Shown: positions 25,114-34,199, counted from the stretch's first letter. The stretch: DNA of 64,000 nt from JBMNEH01 sp050948665 (GCA_050948665.1 JBMNEH010000001.1:1860001-1924000), one strand, 5' to 3'. Program-made: numbers and translations. Notes: generated from the sequence alone by a model not told the origin.

Positions 25114-27288
25114 ATGGATCAGGCGCAATGGGTACAGGGCGACCGGGAATGCGAGGCGCCCGTCTTTCAAAGAGAGTTTGAGGCGGAGTCCGGCGCGCAG
25201 GGACAATTGGAAATATGCGGACTTGGATATTGCCGTCCTTTTATTAACGGTAGCAGGGTCGGCGATGATGAACTGACCCCTGTATACTCCGACTACGAGT
25301 ACCGAAAGTTGGATACTCTGAATTATCCGATAAATGACACGTTTCGATACCGGGTCTACATCTGCCGATATGACGTTTCCTCTCTTCTGCGGACGGGAAA
25401 AAATGTATTGACCGCGGCATTGGGCGCCGGATGGTACAGCCAATTCCGCCGCAGAGGTGAAGGCATGACCGGGTACGGAAAACCCCGGCTGTGGTTCCGA
25501 CTGACGTTGACGGGAAGAGACGTGCGCCGGGTGGTATCCGATGAGAAAACAGTATGGAAACCAAGCTTTATAACGGAGAATAACCTGTACTACGGGGAAA
25601 CCCAAGATGCGCGTTTGTGGGACAGAAATTCCTCTTCTCCGGCTTCCGCATCAGCGGACTGGCTTCCCGTCATTCTGCCGCAAATAGATCCGGTTCCCAT
25701 GATGCCTATGGATTGCCCGCCGGATCGTGTCATCCGCCGGCTGCAGCCTCGCCTTTTAGGGGTAAAGGAAGGCCGCAGAGTGTACGATGTGGGTGAAAAC
25801 ATCACCGGCCGGCTGACAGTGCTGGCGGATGCTCCGGCAGACAGCATCACCGTCTGTCGGTTCGGCGAGAATCTGACGAAGGAAGGGAATGTAGATTTTC
25901 GTTCCTGCGGGAGTTGGGACGGTCCTCAGGTTCAAACCTTTACACTGATTTCAGACGGCTCCGGTGATGCCTTCAAACCCTGGTTTACCTGGCAGGCTTT
26001 CCGATATTTTGATGTTGAGGGCGAAGGAACTCCGGTGGAAGCGGAAGTAATCCATACGGATGTAGCTCCGGCAGCGGATTTTCAATGCAGCAACGAAAAT
26101 CTGAATTGGCTGTTTGACGCCTATAAGCGTACGCAGCTGGGCAATATGCATTCCGGCATACCTTCCGACTGCCCTCACCGGGAGCGTCTGGGTTACACTG
26201 GGGACGGACAGCTCACTGTGGACGCCGCAATGTTGACCCTGCACGCCCGGGACTTCTACCGAAAATGGATGCGGGATATTGCCGATTCCCAGGATCCCGT
26301 CTCCGGTCATGTGCAACATACAGCTCCTCTACAAGGGGGAGGCGGAGGACCCGGGGGCTGGGGCTGCGCTATTGTAGAGGTACCCTGGCAGTATTACCGC
26401 CACTACGGGGATACCGAAGCGCTACGAACCTATTATCCCCATATGAAAAAATGGATAAATTATATGTTCTCCCGAAGCAGGGACGGGCTTGTTGTCGCAG
26501 GCGAACCCGGGGGTTGGTGTCTGGGAGACTGGTGCACGCCGGGAGAGATGCGCATTCCCGCTCCTCTGGTCAATACCTATTTCGCTGTACGGTCTCTGAA
26601 TCGTATGCTTTCCATGGCGGAGATTCTGTCCTTCCCGGGAGAGATCCCGGTTCTGCAGTCAGCCAAAGATACCTTTGTAGAAGGCATTATGACCTATTTT
26701 GACCCGGAAACCGGCTCCTTTGCCGGAGGTGTACAAGGCGCCGATGCCTTTGCTTTGGACCTGGGATTAGGAGATGATCGTACATGGGACAACTTATGTC
26801 GCCGGTATGAGAAAGCAAAGCAATACGATACAGGGATTTTCGGCACCGAGATAGTTACCCGGCTTTTATTCCGCAGAGGCAGGGGTGATTTGGCTGTATC
26901 ATTGCTCGCAGGAGAAAAGGAGAATTCCTTCCACACTATGCGCGTCGCCGGCGCAACGACTCTCTGGGAACGGTGGGACGGACGCGGCTCTCATAACCAT
27001 CCGATGTTCGGTGCCGTTGTCTCCCATCTCCTGTATGATGTAGCGGGACTCCGTCAGCAGGAAACAGATGCCGGTATGCGTCGGCTGATCTTGGAACCCT
27101 CGGATACCGGCCTGACTTATGCCCGGGGCTTTGTTGAAAGCGAAACAGGCTGGGCAGAGGTCCTCTGGCAACGCAATGGAAATACGGTCTCTTATATGCT
27201 GCAAATCGGCGGTGACAGCACCGTCACTTATAAAAACCGCGTCATGACCGCAGGGATCCATCAATGGACGGAGGCATATCATGCATAA
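25114..27288 (+). CDS. Alpha-L-rhamnosidase (glycoside hydrolase family 78)
   Basis: 724 residues from the ATG at 25114 (GGGAGG seven bases upstream). N-terminal beta-sandwich domains (GLGYCRPFINGSRVGDDELTP..) precede the (alpha/alpha)6 barrel. The GH78 signature SDCPHRERLGYTGDGQ lies at residues 351-366 and holds the expected acidic catalytic residues, and TTLWERWDG follows near residue 625. It would release terminal L-rhamnose from plant or bacterial glycans. No signal peptide, so it probably acts on imported oligosaccharides. It is shorter than many GH78 enzymes, which often exceed 900 residues. It overlaps the next gene by 8 bp. Confidence 0.9.
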   Translation: MDQAQWVQGDRECEAPVFQREFEAESGAQGQLEICGLGYCRPFINGSRVGDDELTPVYSDYEYRKLDTLNYPINDTFRYRVYICRYDVSSLLRTGKNVLTAALGAGWYSQFRRRGEGMTGYGKPRLWFRLTLTGRDVRRVVSDEKTVWKPSFITENNLYYGETQDARLWDRNSSSPASASADWLPVILPQIDPVPMMPMDCPPDRVIRRLQPRLLGVKEGRRVYDVGENITGRLTVLADAPADSITVCRFGENLTKEGNVDFRSCGSWDGPQVQTFTLISDGSGDAFKPWFTWQAFRYFDVEGEGTPVEAEVIHTDVAPAADFQCSNENLNWLFDAYKRTQLGNMHSGIPSDCPHRERLGYTGDGQLTVDAAMLTLHARDFYRKWMRDIADSQDPVSGHVQHTAPLQGGGGGPGGWGCAIVEVPWQYYRHYGDTEALRTYYPHMKKWINYMFSRSRDGLVVAGEPGGWCLGDWCTPGEMRIPAPLVNTYFAVRSLNRMLSMAEILSFPGEIPVLQSAKDTFVEGIMTYFDPETGSFAGGVQGADAFALDLGLGDDRTWDNLCRRYEKAKQYDTGIFGTEIVTRLLFRRGRGDLAVSLLAGEKENSFHTMRVAGATTLWERWDGRGSHNHPMFGAVVSHLLYDVAGLRQQETDAGMRRLILEPSDTGLTYARGFVESETGWAEVLWQRNGNTVSYMLQIGGDSTVTYKNRVMTAGIHQWTEAYHA

Positions 27289-28081
27289 CATACCATCTCC
27301 TTCGCTTACCCGTCTGGCTGCAACACTTGCTGTCAGTATGGATATAGAAGCCCCGTCACAGGCGGACAAACCTCTGGATGCACTGACAGAATGTCTAAAG
27401 TTCTTATGCGGGGGAGCCCCGCGGAGAGTGTTGCTGCACAATCCGGACGCGCTGGCTGCCCATCTGCTCCGGGATTTTCCGGACAAGTACAGAGAACTCA
27501 GGCTACGGACACGGTTCGCCCAGCCCTTTACCGCGGTAATTCCCTCGGTAACACCGGTTTGCTTTGGGACAATGTATACGGGCGCATTACCGGAGGTGCA
27601 CGGAATACGATCCTACACCAAACCGGTGATAACTATTGACACTCTCTTTGACGCATTGCTACGGGCAGGTAAAAAACCGGCTATTGTGGCAATCTCGGAC
27701 TCTAGCATGAGCAAAATCTTCTTGCAAAGGAAACTGGATTATTTCTTCGTATCGGATGATTCCGCCGCTGTGGAAACCGCCTGCCGGCTGCTGACTGAAG
27801 ACCGGCACGATTTCATTGCCTGCTACACCTGCGCTTTTGACGATGTCATGCACCGTTACGGTATACACAGCCCGCGGGCATTAGAGGCGCTGGACGGTCA
27901 GCTTGCCGCCTTTTCACAACTGTATGACACAGCGCAAGCAGTCTGGAGGGGGGTGCCGTCGCTTGTGGGAATGTGTACCGACCATGGAGTACATGATGAG
28001 GCGCCGGGAAAGGGCGCGCATGGTTCGGATATGCCGGAGGATTTGCGGATCATCCATTTCTTCGGAGGATGGGAAGCATAG
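27281..28081 (+). CDS. Alkaline-phosphatase-superfamily phosphodiesterase/nucleotide pyrophosphatase-like protein
   Basis: 266 residues, starting 8 bp before the rhamnosidase stop. The nucleophile region PSVTPVCFGTMYTG ... PEVHGI, the metal motif FDDVMHRYG, and TDHGVHD are those of the NPP / type I phosphodiesterase branch, and a late His in LRIIHFFG completes the set. The protein is at the short end for the family. Tight coupling to a rhamnosidase is unusual and might mean it removes a phosphate-linked substituent from the same substrate; this is inference. Confidence 0.7.
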   Translation: MHNIPSPSLTRLAATLAVSMDIEAPSQADKPLDALTECLKFLCGGAPRRVLLHNPDALAAHLLRDFPDKYRELRLRTRFAQPFTAVIPSVTPVCFGTMYTGALPEVHGIRSYTKPVITIDTLFDALLRAGKKPAIVAISDSSMSKIFLQRKLDYFFVSDDSAAVETACRLLTEDRHDFIACYTCAFDDVMHRYGIHSPRALEALDGQLAAFSQLYDTAQAVWRGVPSLVGMCTDHGVHDEAPGKGAHGSDMPEDLRIIHFFGGWEA

Positions 28082-28408
28082 TTCTCAAGGGCTTTGCGGG
28101 CTCCCTTTTATAGCGGGAAGTCCCCCTCTTCCAAATATTAATAATATTTCAACTTTTATGTCGTAAATTTCTCATAAATAGAACCCCTGTCAAAATCTTC
28201 ACGTTGAAGATGGATTATTTGTCACTCATGTTCGAAAATCATGGGTGTTGTTTTGTGCATATCTCCCATATGAAGAGTTTTTTGATTTTTATATGTGTAA
28301 CCACGAATATTTCATGGACTTTTAGCATGGACATAAATTTGCATTACGCTTTTTTTTGTGCTATTCTGAGAACATATATCAGGTTTCTTGTCGAAAGGAG
28401 GTGCGGAA
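28082..28408 (+). other. AT-rich intergenic region before the response regulator
   Basis: No gene is supported. A weak hairpin with AAGGG/CCCTT arms followed by TTTTA (about 28086-28110) may terminate the rhamnosidase pair. The centre is distinctly AT-rich compared with its surroundings. The right end carries the promoter at 28339-28367 and AAGGAGG of the next gene. I see no DnaA boxes. Confidence 0.5.
28339..28367 (+). promoter_or_regulatory. Promoter of the AraC-type response regulator gene
   Basis: -35 TTGCAT (28339-28344), 17-bp spacer containing a run of eight T, -10 TATTCT (28362-28367). Confidence 0.5.
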
Positions 28409-29827
28409 ATGTACTCTCTGATGATCGTCGACAGTCAAACACATTGCGGCAATTATCCTTATCAGATTCCTTGGGAGACCTATGGTTTCACGCTTACCTC
28501 CGTGGTGAAAGACGGCGCGGAAGCGCTGGACATCCTTAGGCAAAAATCGATCGACCTTGTGATTACGGATGTTATGCCACATATGGGCGGTTTGGAATTG
28601 ATACAACAAGCCCGGCGGCTGTATCCACAGGTGGAGTTTATCATCATCAGCGCGATGGCAGAATTCAGCTATGCCCAAAAAGCCCTGAATTACGGCGTGG
28701 CGGGATATTGCCTAAAACCGATTGAACCGGTAGAACTGCAGGTAGTGCTGGAAAATGTAAAGAACCGCCTAAAACGCCACATTACTACCGTCATGGACTA
28801 TTTTGCCGCCCTTGAGCGGTTTTCTTCCGGCTCTCAAACGGTGGATGAACTGAAGAATTTCGGCATACACTGGGACGATGCCTACGGCATGCGGGTTATG
28901 GTATTTTCTGGAGTTTGGCAGGGCGAACTAAACGAGCGGATATCTGTCGTTCCTCTGGGTATGGATCGGAGCACCCTTTTCGTACCGCAAGATTTGTTGG
29001 AAGATGTCAGTGCCCGGCTGTCGGAAACCAAACTGACAGTAGGCATCTCACGAAAAGTTACTGAGGTAACCCTGGTGAACGATGCGCTGGTAGAAGCGCA
29101 AATCGCCTCCTACCAGAATTTTCTGACAGAGAAAAACGGATTGTACCATTATCACACCGTCAGTCGCGGAGAACTGCGTGAGGTAATAGACAAACTGTCT
29201 GTCGCCATGACCAAACGGGACACCGCCGGCGTAACAGCCGCCTTTGAACAAATTACCCGTCTGTTCAATGGCGATCATTACAATATTCGACACGCATTCT
29301 ACGCATATAATATTATTTCCGATATGCTCTATAAGCACGGTGTGGAGGATGAGAGCTATGACCTGGCAAATTACCAAGAGTTGACCCGTATGTTCTCCTC
29401 TGCTCGGGAGATGCTCCATACCTTGGAAAACAACTGCCTGAGTCTTATTAACTATGGAAGCGATCTTGACATACAGTCTGTCTCCAATGATGTGGTACGG
29501 GAGATTTTAAAGTACCTTCACGAGAATTATTACCAGGATATTTCGTTGGGAGAACTGGCGGACAGATATTTTCTGAACTCCTCTTACCTGTGTCGTACCT
29601 TCAAAAAACAAGTAGGCAAACCTTTTACCGTCTACTTGGCGAATCTACGGCTCCGGCATGCCTGTGAGCTCCTTCGGGCGACTTCTATGAGCGTGTATGA
29701 GATCGCCGAACGCTGCGGCTATAAGGATTATTTCTACTTTGCAAGATTATTCAAACGTATGCTGGGCGTGACACCCACCCAATATCGAGCGGGCGAAAAT
29801 TCCAGCAGTGATGGAAATTTTGCCTGA
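28409..29827 (+). CDS. YesN-type response regulator with AraC DNA-binding domain
   Basis: 472 residues from the ATG at 28409, after AAGGAGG. N-terminal receiver domain with phospho-acceptor D54 in VITDVMPHMGG and K in LKPIEP. A long middle region of about 240 residues follows, then a two-helix-turn-helix AraC domain at the C-terminus (EILKYLHENYYQDISLGELA, YLCRTFKKQVG, IAERCGYKDYFYFARLFKR). Such regulators usually pair with a YesM-like kinase and control carbohydrate uptake; no kinase is adjacent. Its position just after the rhamnosidase pair makes those genes a plausible target. Confidence 0.9.
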   Translation: MYSLMIVDSQTHCGNYPYQIPWETYGFTLTSVVKDGAEALDILRQKSIDLVITDVMPHMGGLELIQQARRLYPQVEFIIISAMAEFSYAQKALNYGVAGYCLKPIEPVELQVVLENVKNRLKRHITTVMDYFAALERFSSGSQTVDELKNFGIHWDDAYGMRVMVFSGVWQGELNERISVVPLGMDRSTLFVPQDLLEDVSARLSETKLTVGISRKVTEVTLVNDALVEAQIASYQNFLTEKNGLYHYHTVSRGELREVIDKLSVAMTKRDTAGVTAAFEQITRLFNGDHYNIRHAFYAYNIISDMLYKHGVEDESYDLANYQELTRMFSSAREMLHTLENNCLSLINYGSDLDIQSVSNDVVREILKYLHENYYQDISLGELADRYFLNSSYLCRTFKKQVGKPFTVYLANLRLRHACELLRATSMSVYEIAERCGYKDYFYFARLFKRMLGVTPTQYRAGENSSSDGNFA

Positions 29828-29864
29828 TATTCCGCCGTTTTGATGACCTTTCGGGGAAAAAGCC

Positions 29865-29893
29865 TTGACAGAGCTCTGCTCTGTCTGTATAAT
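29865..29893 (+). promoter_or_regulatory. Consensus promoter of the rpmH operon with an embedded inverted repeat
   Basis: Perfect TTGACA (29865-29870), 17-bp spacer, perfect TATAAT (29888-29893). An 8-bp inverted repeat GACAGAGC/GCTCTGTC (29867-29885, 3-bp centre) covers part of the -35 and most of the spacer. It lies upstream of the expected start site, so it is a DNA-level element, possibly an operator. Confidence 0.9.
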
Positions 29894-29958
29894 AACTTTG
29901 TTATGGCCGGGTGAGTATCGCCTCTCCGGTTGATTCACAGAAACAGGAGTTGAAAAAC

Positions 29959-30093
29959 ATGCTGCGAACTTATCAGCCCAAACGCCGCCAGCGTTCGAAG
30001 GTACATGGATTCCGTGCCCGTATGTCTACCAAAAGTGGCCGCAAGGTAATCGCCCGTCGTCGTGCCCGGGGCCGCAAGGTACTCACTGCTTGA
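29959..30093 (+). CDS. rpmH: 50S ribosomal protein L34
   Basis: 44 residues from the ATG at 29959 (CAGGAG upstream). The sequence LRTYQPKRRQRSKVHGFRAR, then ArgLys-rich KVIARRRARGRKVLTA, is diagnostic. A component of the large ribosomal subunit. Its stop codon overlaps the likely TTG start of rnpA. Confidence 0.97.
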   Translation: MLRTYQPKRRQRSKVHGFRARMSTKSGRKVIARRRARGRKVLTA

Positions 30094-30449
30094 TCGTTGT
30101 GTTAGCCAAGGGTTATCGCTTGCGCCGACACAATGATTTCCGGTATGTGTATGCCCGAGGGCGTACCTGCGGAACATCGCTGTTATTATTAACGCATGTC
30201 AGATCTGGCCCGCCCACGGAGATTCGGGTGGGCTTTTCTGTAAGTAAAAAAGTAGGAAAGGCAGTTGTTCGCAACCGTGTAAAGCGTCGCCTTCGTGCAG
30301 CTTTTTTCCTCCAGCTCCCGGGCGTTGTCCGAGGGCATAAGCTGGTGTTCGTCGCCCGCCCTACCGTCGCCGAAGCGTCCTATGCCTCTCTTGAGCGGGA
30401 TATGGCATACCTCCTGCGAAAAGCGGGGCTTCGGACTGCTATCCAATGA
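30090..30449 (+). CDS. rnpA: Ribonuclease P protein component
   Basis: 119 residues from a TTG at 30090 overlapping the rpmH stop; AAGG lies about nine bases upstream. A GTG at 30099 is an alternative. The family motif SKKVGKAVVRNRVKRRLR is present, with the N-terminal RLRRHNDFRYVYARG. It binds RNase P RNA to mature tRNA 5' ends. Coupled to rpmH before it and yidD after it (ATGA overlap). Confidence 0.93.
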   Translation: MIVVLAKGYRLRRHNDFRYVYARGRTCGTSLLLLTHVRSGPPTEIRVGFSVSKKVGKAVVRNRVKRRLRAAFFLQLPGVVRGHKLVFVARPTVAEASYASLERDMAYLLRKAGLRTAIQ

Positions 30450-30703
30450 AACGGCTGCTGCTGGCGCTCTTGGGCTTCTATAAATCCGCGATTTCTCCTC
30501 ATCTCCCTTCCGCTTGCCGGTTTACACCCACCTGCTCCATATACGCGCAAACGGCAATATCCCGTTTTGGTGCTGCAAGAGGCAGTTGGCTTACTCTGAA
30601 AAGGCTGCTGCGATGCCAGCCTTTCTGCAAGCCGGGTTATGACCCCGTACCCCAGGTATATCCCATGCGAAAAACCGCCCGGTCATCCCGGACGTGCCCA
30701 TAG
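30446..30703 (+). CDS. yidD: Membrane protein insertion efficiency factor YidD
   Basis: 85 residues. Hydrophobic N-terminal LLLALLGFYKSAISPHLP, then the conserved cysteine pattern CRFTPTCSIYAQTAI and LKRLLRCQPFCKPGYDPVP, all diagnostic of YidD. Thought to help YidC-dependent membrane insertion (known). Overlaps rnpA by 4 bp. Confidence 0.95.
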   Translation: MKRLLLALLGFYKSAISPHLPSACRFTPTCSIYAQTAISRFGAARGSWLTLKRLLRCQPFCKPGYDPVPQVYPMRKTARSSRTCP

Positions 30704-30712
30704 GAGGTAAAT

Positions 30713-31606
30713 TTGAACGCAATAAGCCAACTCTTTTTAACCGCGCTGGAATGGCTGGTCACAATTATAGGCGACTACGGCTGGTCTGTGGTCATTTTTA
30801 CGTTAGCCTTCCGCATACTGTTGATCCCCCTTGACTACTGGCAGCGGAAAAGCATGAAAAAGCAGCAGGACATTGCTCCCAAGGTTGCCGCAATCAACGC
30901 AAAATACGCCAATGATAAAGATAAAGCAAACCAAAAGGTGATGCAGCTTTACAAGGATGAAAAGGTTTCGGTGCTTTCCGGGTGCCTTCCCATGCTGATC
31001 CAACTGCCTATATTCATATTCTTTTTTGCAGCCATTCGTGCCATGAGTGAAAACCAGCTTCATGCGCAGTATCTTCAGGCAGCGGAGGCCGCAGCCGCGG
31101 GACAGAATCCAGCATCGATTACCATAACAAGCTTTTACTGGATTAAAAACCTTTGGCAGCCGGATACTTTCATGGCTTCGGTGATCCCCTCCTTCAGCAG
31201 TCTGTCTAAAATCTCCATATTTGCCAATGTGACTGACTATGACACAGTCATGGCTCCACTTATGGATCTTTATGCCAATGTGAAGAACGGCTACGCCATT
31301 CTCCCCATATTGGCGGGCACGACTTCCATCCTTTCCAGCATGGTAATGAATCCTCAGAAACGAAAGAAGAAGACACCCCAAGAGATTTTAGCCGACAAGC
31401 CTGAAGATCAATCCGCAGCTACCGGCAAAATGATGCAGTATTTCATCCCCGTCATTTCCGTTATTTTCTGTTGGACCTCCTCCGCGGCATTTGCCCTGTA
31501 TTGGGTCACCAGCAACCTGGCTTCCATGGTGAATACACTGGTTATCAATTGGTTCCTGAAGCGGCAGGAACAGCGTAAAGCGGAGCTTGAGGTTCAGAGC
31601 AACTAG
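30713..31606 (+). CDS. yidC: Membrane protein insertase YidC
   Basis: 297 residues from a TTG start at 30713, well placed after AGGAGG. YidC/Oxa1 fold: a first membrane helix, a cytoplasmic helical hairpin rich in charge (QRKSMKKQQDIAPKVAAINAKYANDKD), a LIQLPIFIFFFAAI helix and later helices ending SAAFALYWVTSNLASM. The basic C-terminal tail follows. There is no lipobox, unlike many Bacillus YidC proteins. It inserts membrane proteins alone or with SecYEG. Confidence 0.93.
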   Translation: MNAISQLFLTALEWLVTIIGDYGWSVVIFTLAFRILLIPLDYWQRKSMKKQQDIAPKVAAINAKYANDKDKANQKVMQLYKDEKVSVLSGCLPMLIQLPIFIFFFAAIRAMSENQLHAQYLQAAEAAAAGQNPASITITSFYWIKNLWQPDTFMASVIPSFSSLSKISIFANVTDYDTVMAPLMDLYANVKNGYAILPILAGTTSILSSMVMNPQKRKKKTPQEILADKPEDQSAATGKMMQYFIPVISVIFCWTSSAAFALYWVTSNLASMVNTLVINWFLKRQEQRKAELEVQSN

Positions 31607-31629
31607 TTCGATTCAAAAGGAGGTACACC

Positions 31630-32547
31630 ATGGCATACACCGAATATATCGGGCGTTCTGTGGAGGACGCCATTGAGAATGCGAAAGCCCGTTTGGGTTT
31701 AACACAGGATGAAATAACAATCGAGATACTGGACCCAGGAAGCAAAGGCTTTTTGGGAATCGGCAATCGGCTTGCACGCATCCGGGTCAAGGCTGCGAAC
31801 GACGAAGAAGAGGACATTGACATCCTTCCCCGGGAGGATGCCAACAAAGAAACGCCCCCTATTCCCCCGCCTGCAGCCCCGGTTATGGTTCCCCGGCAGG
31901 TGATACTCCCTAATCTCCCGAAAGAGGATAAGCCCCTGTCTGCCGAATCTGCGCCCATTATGAGGAGTGTTGCTGGTACAAAGGCTGGTACAAAGTCCGA
32001 TCAGCCCGAAGAAACTTCATACGAAGAACCTGCCGGTACACTGCTTGACCCGGAAGAGGATAAGGAGGCTGCGTCGACCATCGCTTTTCTGGGCTCCCTG
32101 GCCATGCTGATGGGCGCGGAAGGTTTAGAGTATCGAGCCTATGCGCAGGAAGACGGTACGCTGCGCATTGATGTTGCCGGTGACACCAACGGTATCCTGA
32201 TCGGTCACCGTGGAGAAACATTGAATGCCCTTCAACTGATTGTCAATCTTGCCGCTAATCAGGGCTCAGATGAGGACACCGGGGCCGAACGGCGACGTAT
32301 TGCGATCGATGTTGGCGGCTACCGCCAACGCCGGGAAAAAACATTGGCTCGCCTTGCTCGCCGGTTAGCAATGAAAGCAATCCGTACCAAACATAAGGTA
32401 TCTCTTGAACCGATGAACAGTTATGAGCGTCGCATTATTCACTCTGCGTTATCGGATATGCGAGATGTTACCACCCTGTCCCAGGGAGAAGACCCGAATC
32501 GTTTCGTGGTGATTTACCCCAAGCAACAGAACCGTCGTAGATACTGA
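31630..32547 (+). CDS. jag: RNA-binding protein Jag (KhpB)
   Basis: 305 residues. N-terminal Jag_N domain (YTEYIGRSVEDAIENA, GSKGFLGIG), an acidic linker of about 90 residues, a KH domain with the loop GHRGETLNALQ and a C-terminal R3H domain (MNSYERRIIHSAL). The family binds RNA with KhpA and affects cell division and elongation (known). AGGAGG is ideally placed. It ends the cluster; mnmE, mnmG and rsmG, which usually follow, are absent. Confidence 0.94.
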   Translation: MAYTEYIGRSVEDAIENAKARLGLTQDEITIEILDPGSKGFLGIGNRLARIRVKAANDEEEDIDILPREDANKETPPIPPPAAPVMVPRQVILPNLPKEDKPLSAESAPIMRSVAGTKAGTKSDQPEETSYEEPAGTLLDPEEDKEAASTIAFLGSLAMLMGAEGLEYRAYAQEDGTLRIDVAGDTNGILIGHRGETLNALQLIVNLAANQGSDEDTGAERRRIAIDVGGYRQRREKTLARLARRLAMKAIRTKHKVSLEPMNSYERRIIHSALSDMRDVTTLSQGEDPNRFVVIYPKQQNRRRY

Positions 32548-32555
32548 TTCTTTGC

Positions 32556-32579
32556 GCCGCCGGAAGGCGGTCTTTAATT
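32556..32579 (+). terminator. First hairpin after jag
   Basis: CCGCC-GGAA-GGCGG stem-loop, then TCTTTAATTT. Short but well placed after the jag stop at 32547. Confidence 0.5.
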
Positions 32580-32629
32580 TCCGGGGAACTCTTCCCCTCT
32601 TTGGGAGGATGCTCCCCTATAGGCATGAA

Positions 32630-32682
32630 AAAGAGCGCTTCTTGCTGCGCCGGGCGCATCGGCATGTCGCTCTTTCTGTTTT
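32630..32682 (+). terminator. Second, long terminator hairpin after jag
   Basis: AAAGAGCG (32630-32637) pairs with CGCTCTTT (32668-32675), followed by CTGTTTT. The 30-nt loop contains its own TGCGCC/GGCGCA hairpin. Confidence 0.65.
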
Positions 32683-32768
32683 ACGCAGGAAAAACTAGTC
32701 TCCTAGGAGAAACGCCCCAAAAATAAGGTGTCGTTTTATGCGACCGTTGATTTTATCGAGTAGGCTGT

Positions 32769-34136
32769 CTACCCTTCCTTCCGGGCGATTCGCTCGGCTT
32801 TCTCCTCAGAGAAGCCCTCGGCGGATCCCTTTGTGAACACGATTTTCAGGGTCATAAGCAGCAGCTTTAAGTCCATAAAAAAACTATATCCTGTAATATA
32901 TGCTAAATCCATCCGCAATTTATCATAGGCGGAAGTATTGTATTTCCCGTAAACCTGCGCAAAGCCGGTCAACCCGCCCCGCACCTTCAATCGGAAAGAA
33001 AACTCCGGAATCTGCCGGGAATACAGCTCCTGCAGTTCTACTCTCTCCGGACGAGGCCCGACAAGGGACATATCACCCACCAAAATATTCCACAACTGGG
33101 GAAGTTCGTCCAGCCGTGTCGCCCGAAGCAACCTTCCAACTCTGGTTATCCTGGGATCATTTTCCATCCCAAGATGCATTGCACCGTTCTTTTCGGCATC
33201 TACCACCATGCTTCGGAATTTCAGCATCCGAAACACCCTGCCGCCCAACGTGACCCTGTCCTGCGTGAAGAAAACACCGCCCCTATCCTCCAGATAAATC
33301 GATGCGGCTATCAAAAGCGTCAGCGGCAGGGTCATCAACATGCCAAGAGCGGCACAGATGATATCAGCACCCCGCTTGATAATACTCTGCGGCAGCGGTA
33401 TACCCTCGTTCCGGCACAGCACAAGCGGAGAATCAAAGAGGTTAACACTCTCTCCGCCGCGGATGATTACATCGGAAATCTTAGGCGTCAGATATACCCG
33501 AATGGACTTCCCGTAACAGAATTTGAGCAGTTCATTCCGCAAATCAGCGGAGACATCCGAAAGAATGACGGAATCATATTGCATAATCTGATCGTAAATC
33601 TTAGTTACACTTTCATTTACATTGACTATGGCGCAAATTTCATATTTTGCGCGGTAGGTGTCTATTTTTCGAATCAATTCCTCCGCGGAATGCCCCCCAT
33701 ACACCAAAAGCATTCGCCTCGGAGGGTACTTCCGATAATAAATCCGCTCTGCTATAATGCTCCAAAGCAGGGCCGTTCCGATTTCCGCTACGGTAAGCAG
33801 TACCATCGGCAGCACCTGTACCAAATAACGGCTGATCAGCGATATTTGAAAGTACGTGAAAATATTTGTAATAAATAGTCCGAGGCAAAAGGCATATACC
33901 TGCTCCGCCCGGCGAAGATAACCTACACGAAATCCGCCGAACAAGTGTATCAGTACTGCAACAATACAGGCATATAAGGCGATTACCAGCATATTCCCCT
34001 TAAAAACGAAGGAGCGGTCGATTTTATCCCCGTAAAAAGCATACCATGTGATGCCATACTCTATTGAGAGCAACAGAACAGCCACGATGCCGGCTCCCGT
34101 CGTCATCATACGGCGGCTTTTACCCCTTGCGGCCAT
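32769..34136 (-). CDS. Polyprenyl-phosphate sugar-1-phosphate transferase (exopolysaccharide initiation)
   Basis: 455 residues from the ATG at 34136; an upstream in-frame ATG at 34172 lies inside the -10 of the promoter and cannot be used. The N-terminal half has four or so membrane helices and a CoA-binding-like segment (MLLVYGGHSAEELIRKI). The C-terminal half is the bacterial sugar transferase domain: a membrane hairpin (ADIICAALGMLMTLPLTLLI), then QDRVTLGGRVFRMLKFRSM, RLDELPQLWNILVGDMSLVGPRPE. It moves a sugar-1-phosphate onto undecaprenyl phosphate to begin a surface polysaccharide. No other polysaccharide genes are adjacent. Confidence 0.9.
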   Translation of the reverse strand: MAARGKSRRMMTTGAGIVAVLLLSIEYGITWYAFYGDKIDRSFVFKGNMLVIALYACIVAVLIHLFGGFRVGYLRRAEQVYAFCLGLFITNIFTYFQISLISRYLVQVLPMVLLTVAEIGTALLWSIIAERIYYRKYPPRRMLLVYGGHSAEELIRKIDTYRAKYEICAIVNVNESVTKIYDQIMQYDSVILSDVSADLRNELLKFCYGKSIRVYLTPKISDVIIRGGESVNLFDSPLVLCRNEGIPLPQSIIKRGADIICAALGMLMTLPLTLLIAASIYLEDRGGVFFTQDRVTLGGRVFRMLKFRSMVVDAEKNGAMHLGMENDPRITRVGRLLRATRLDELPQLWNILVGDMSLVGPRPERVELQELYSRQIPEFSFRLKVRGGLTGFAQVYGKYNTSAYDKLRMDLAYITGYSFFMDLKLLLMTLKIVFTKGSAEGFSEEKAERIARKEG

Positions 34137-34170
34137 ATTTTCCACCCTTTCCCGGAAACTACGCAATCTC

Positions 34171-34199
34171 ATTATACACAGGCGGGCATCTGTTGTAAA
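34171..34199 (-). promoter_or_regulatory. Promoter of the sugar transferase gene
   Basis: Leftward -35 TTTACA (34194-34199), 17-bp spacer, -10 TATAAT (34171-34176). This sets the start codon of the gene at 34136 rather than 34172. Confidence 0.75.

Noticed and set aside
28082..29958. Replication origin next to rpmH
   Set aside because: No cluster of TTATCCACA-like boxes and no dnaA or dnaN gene.
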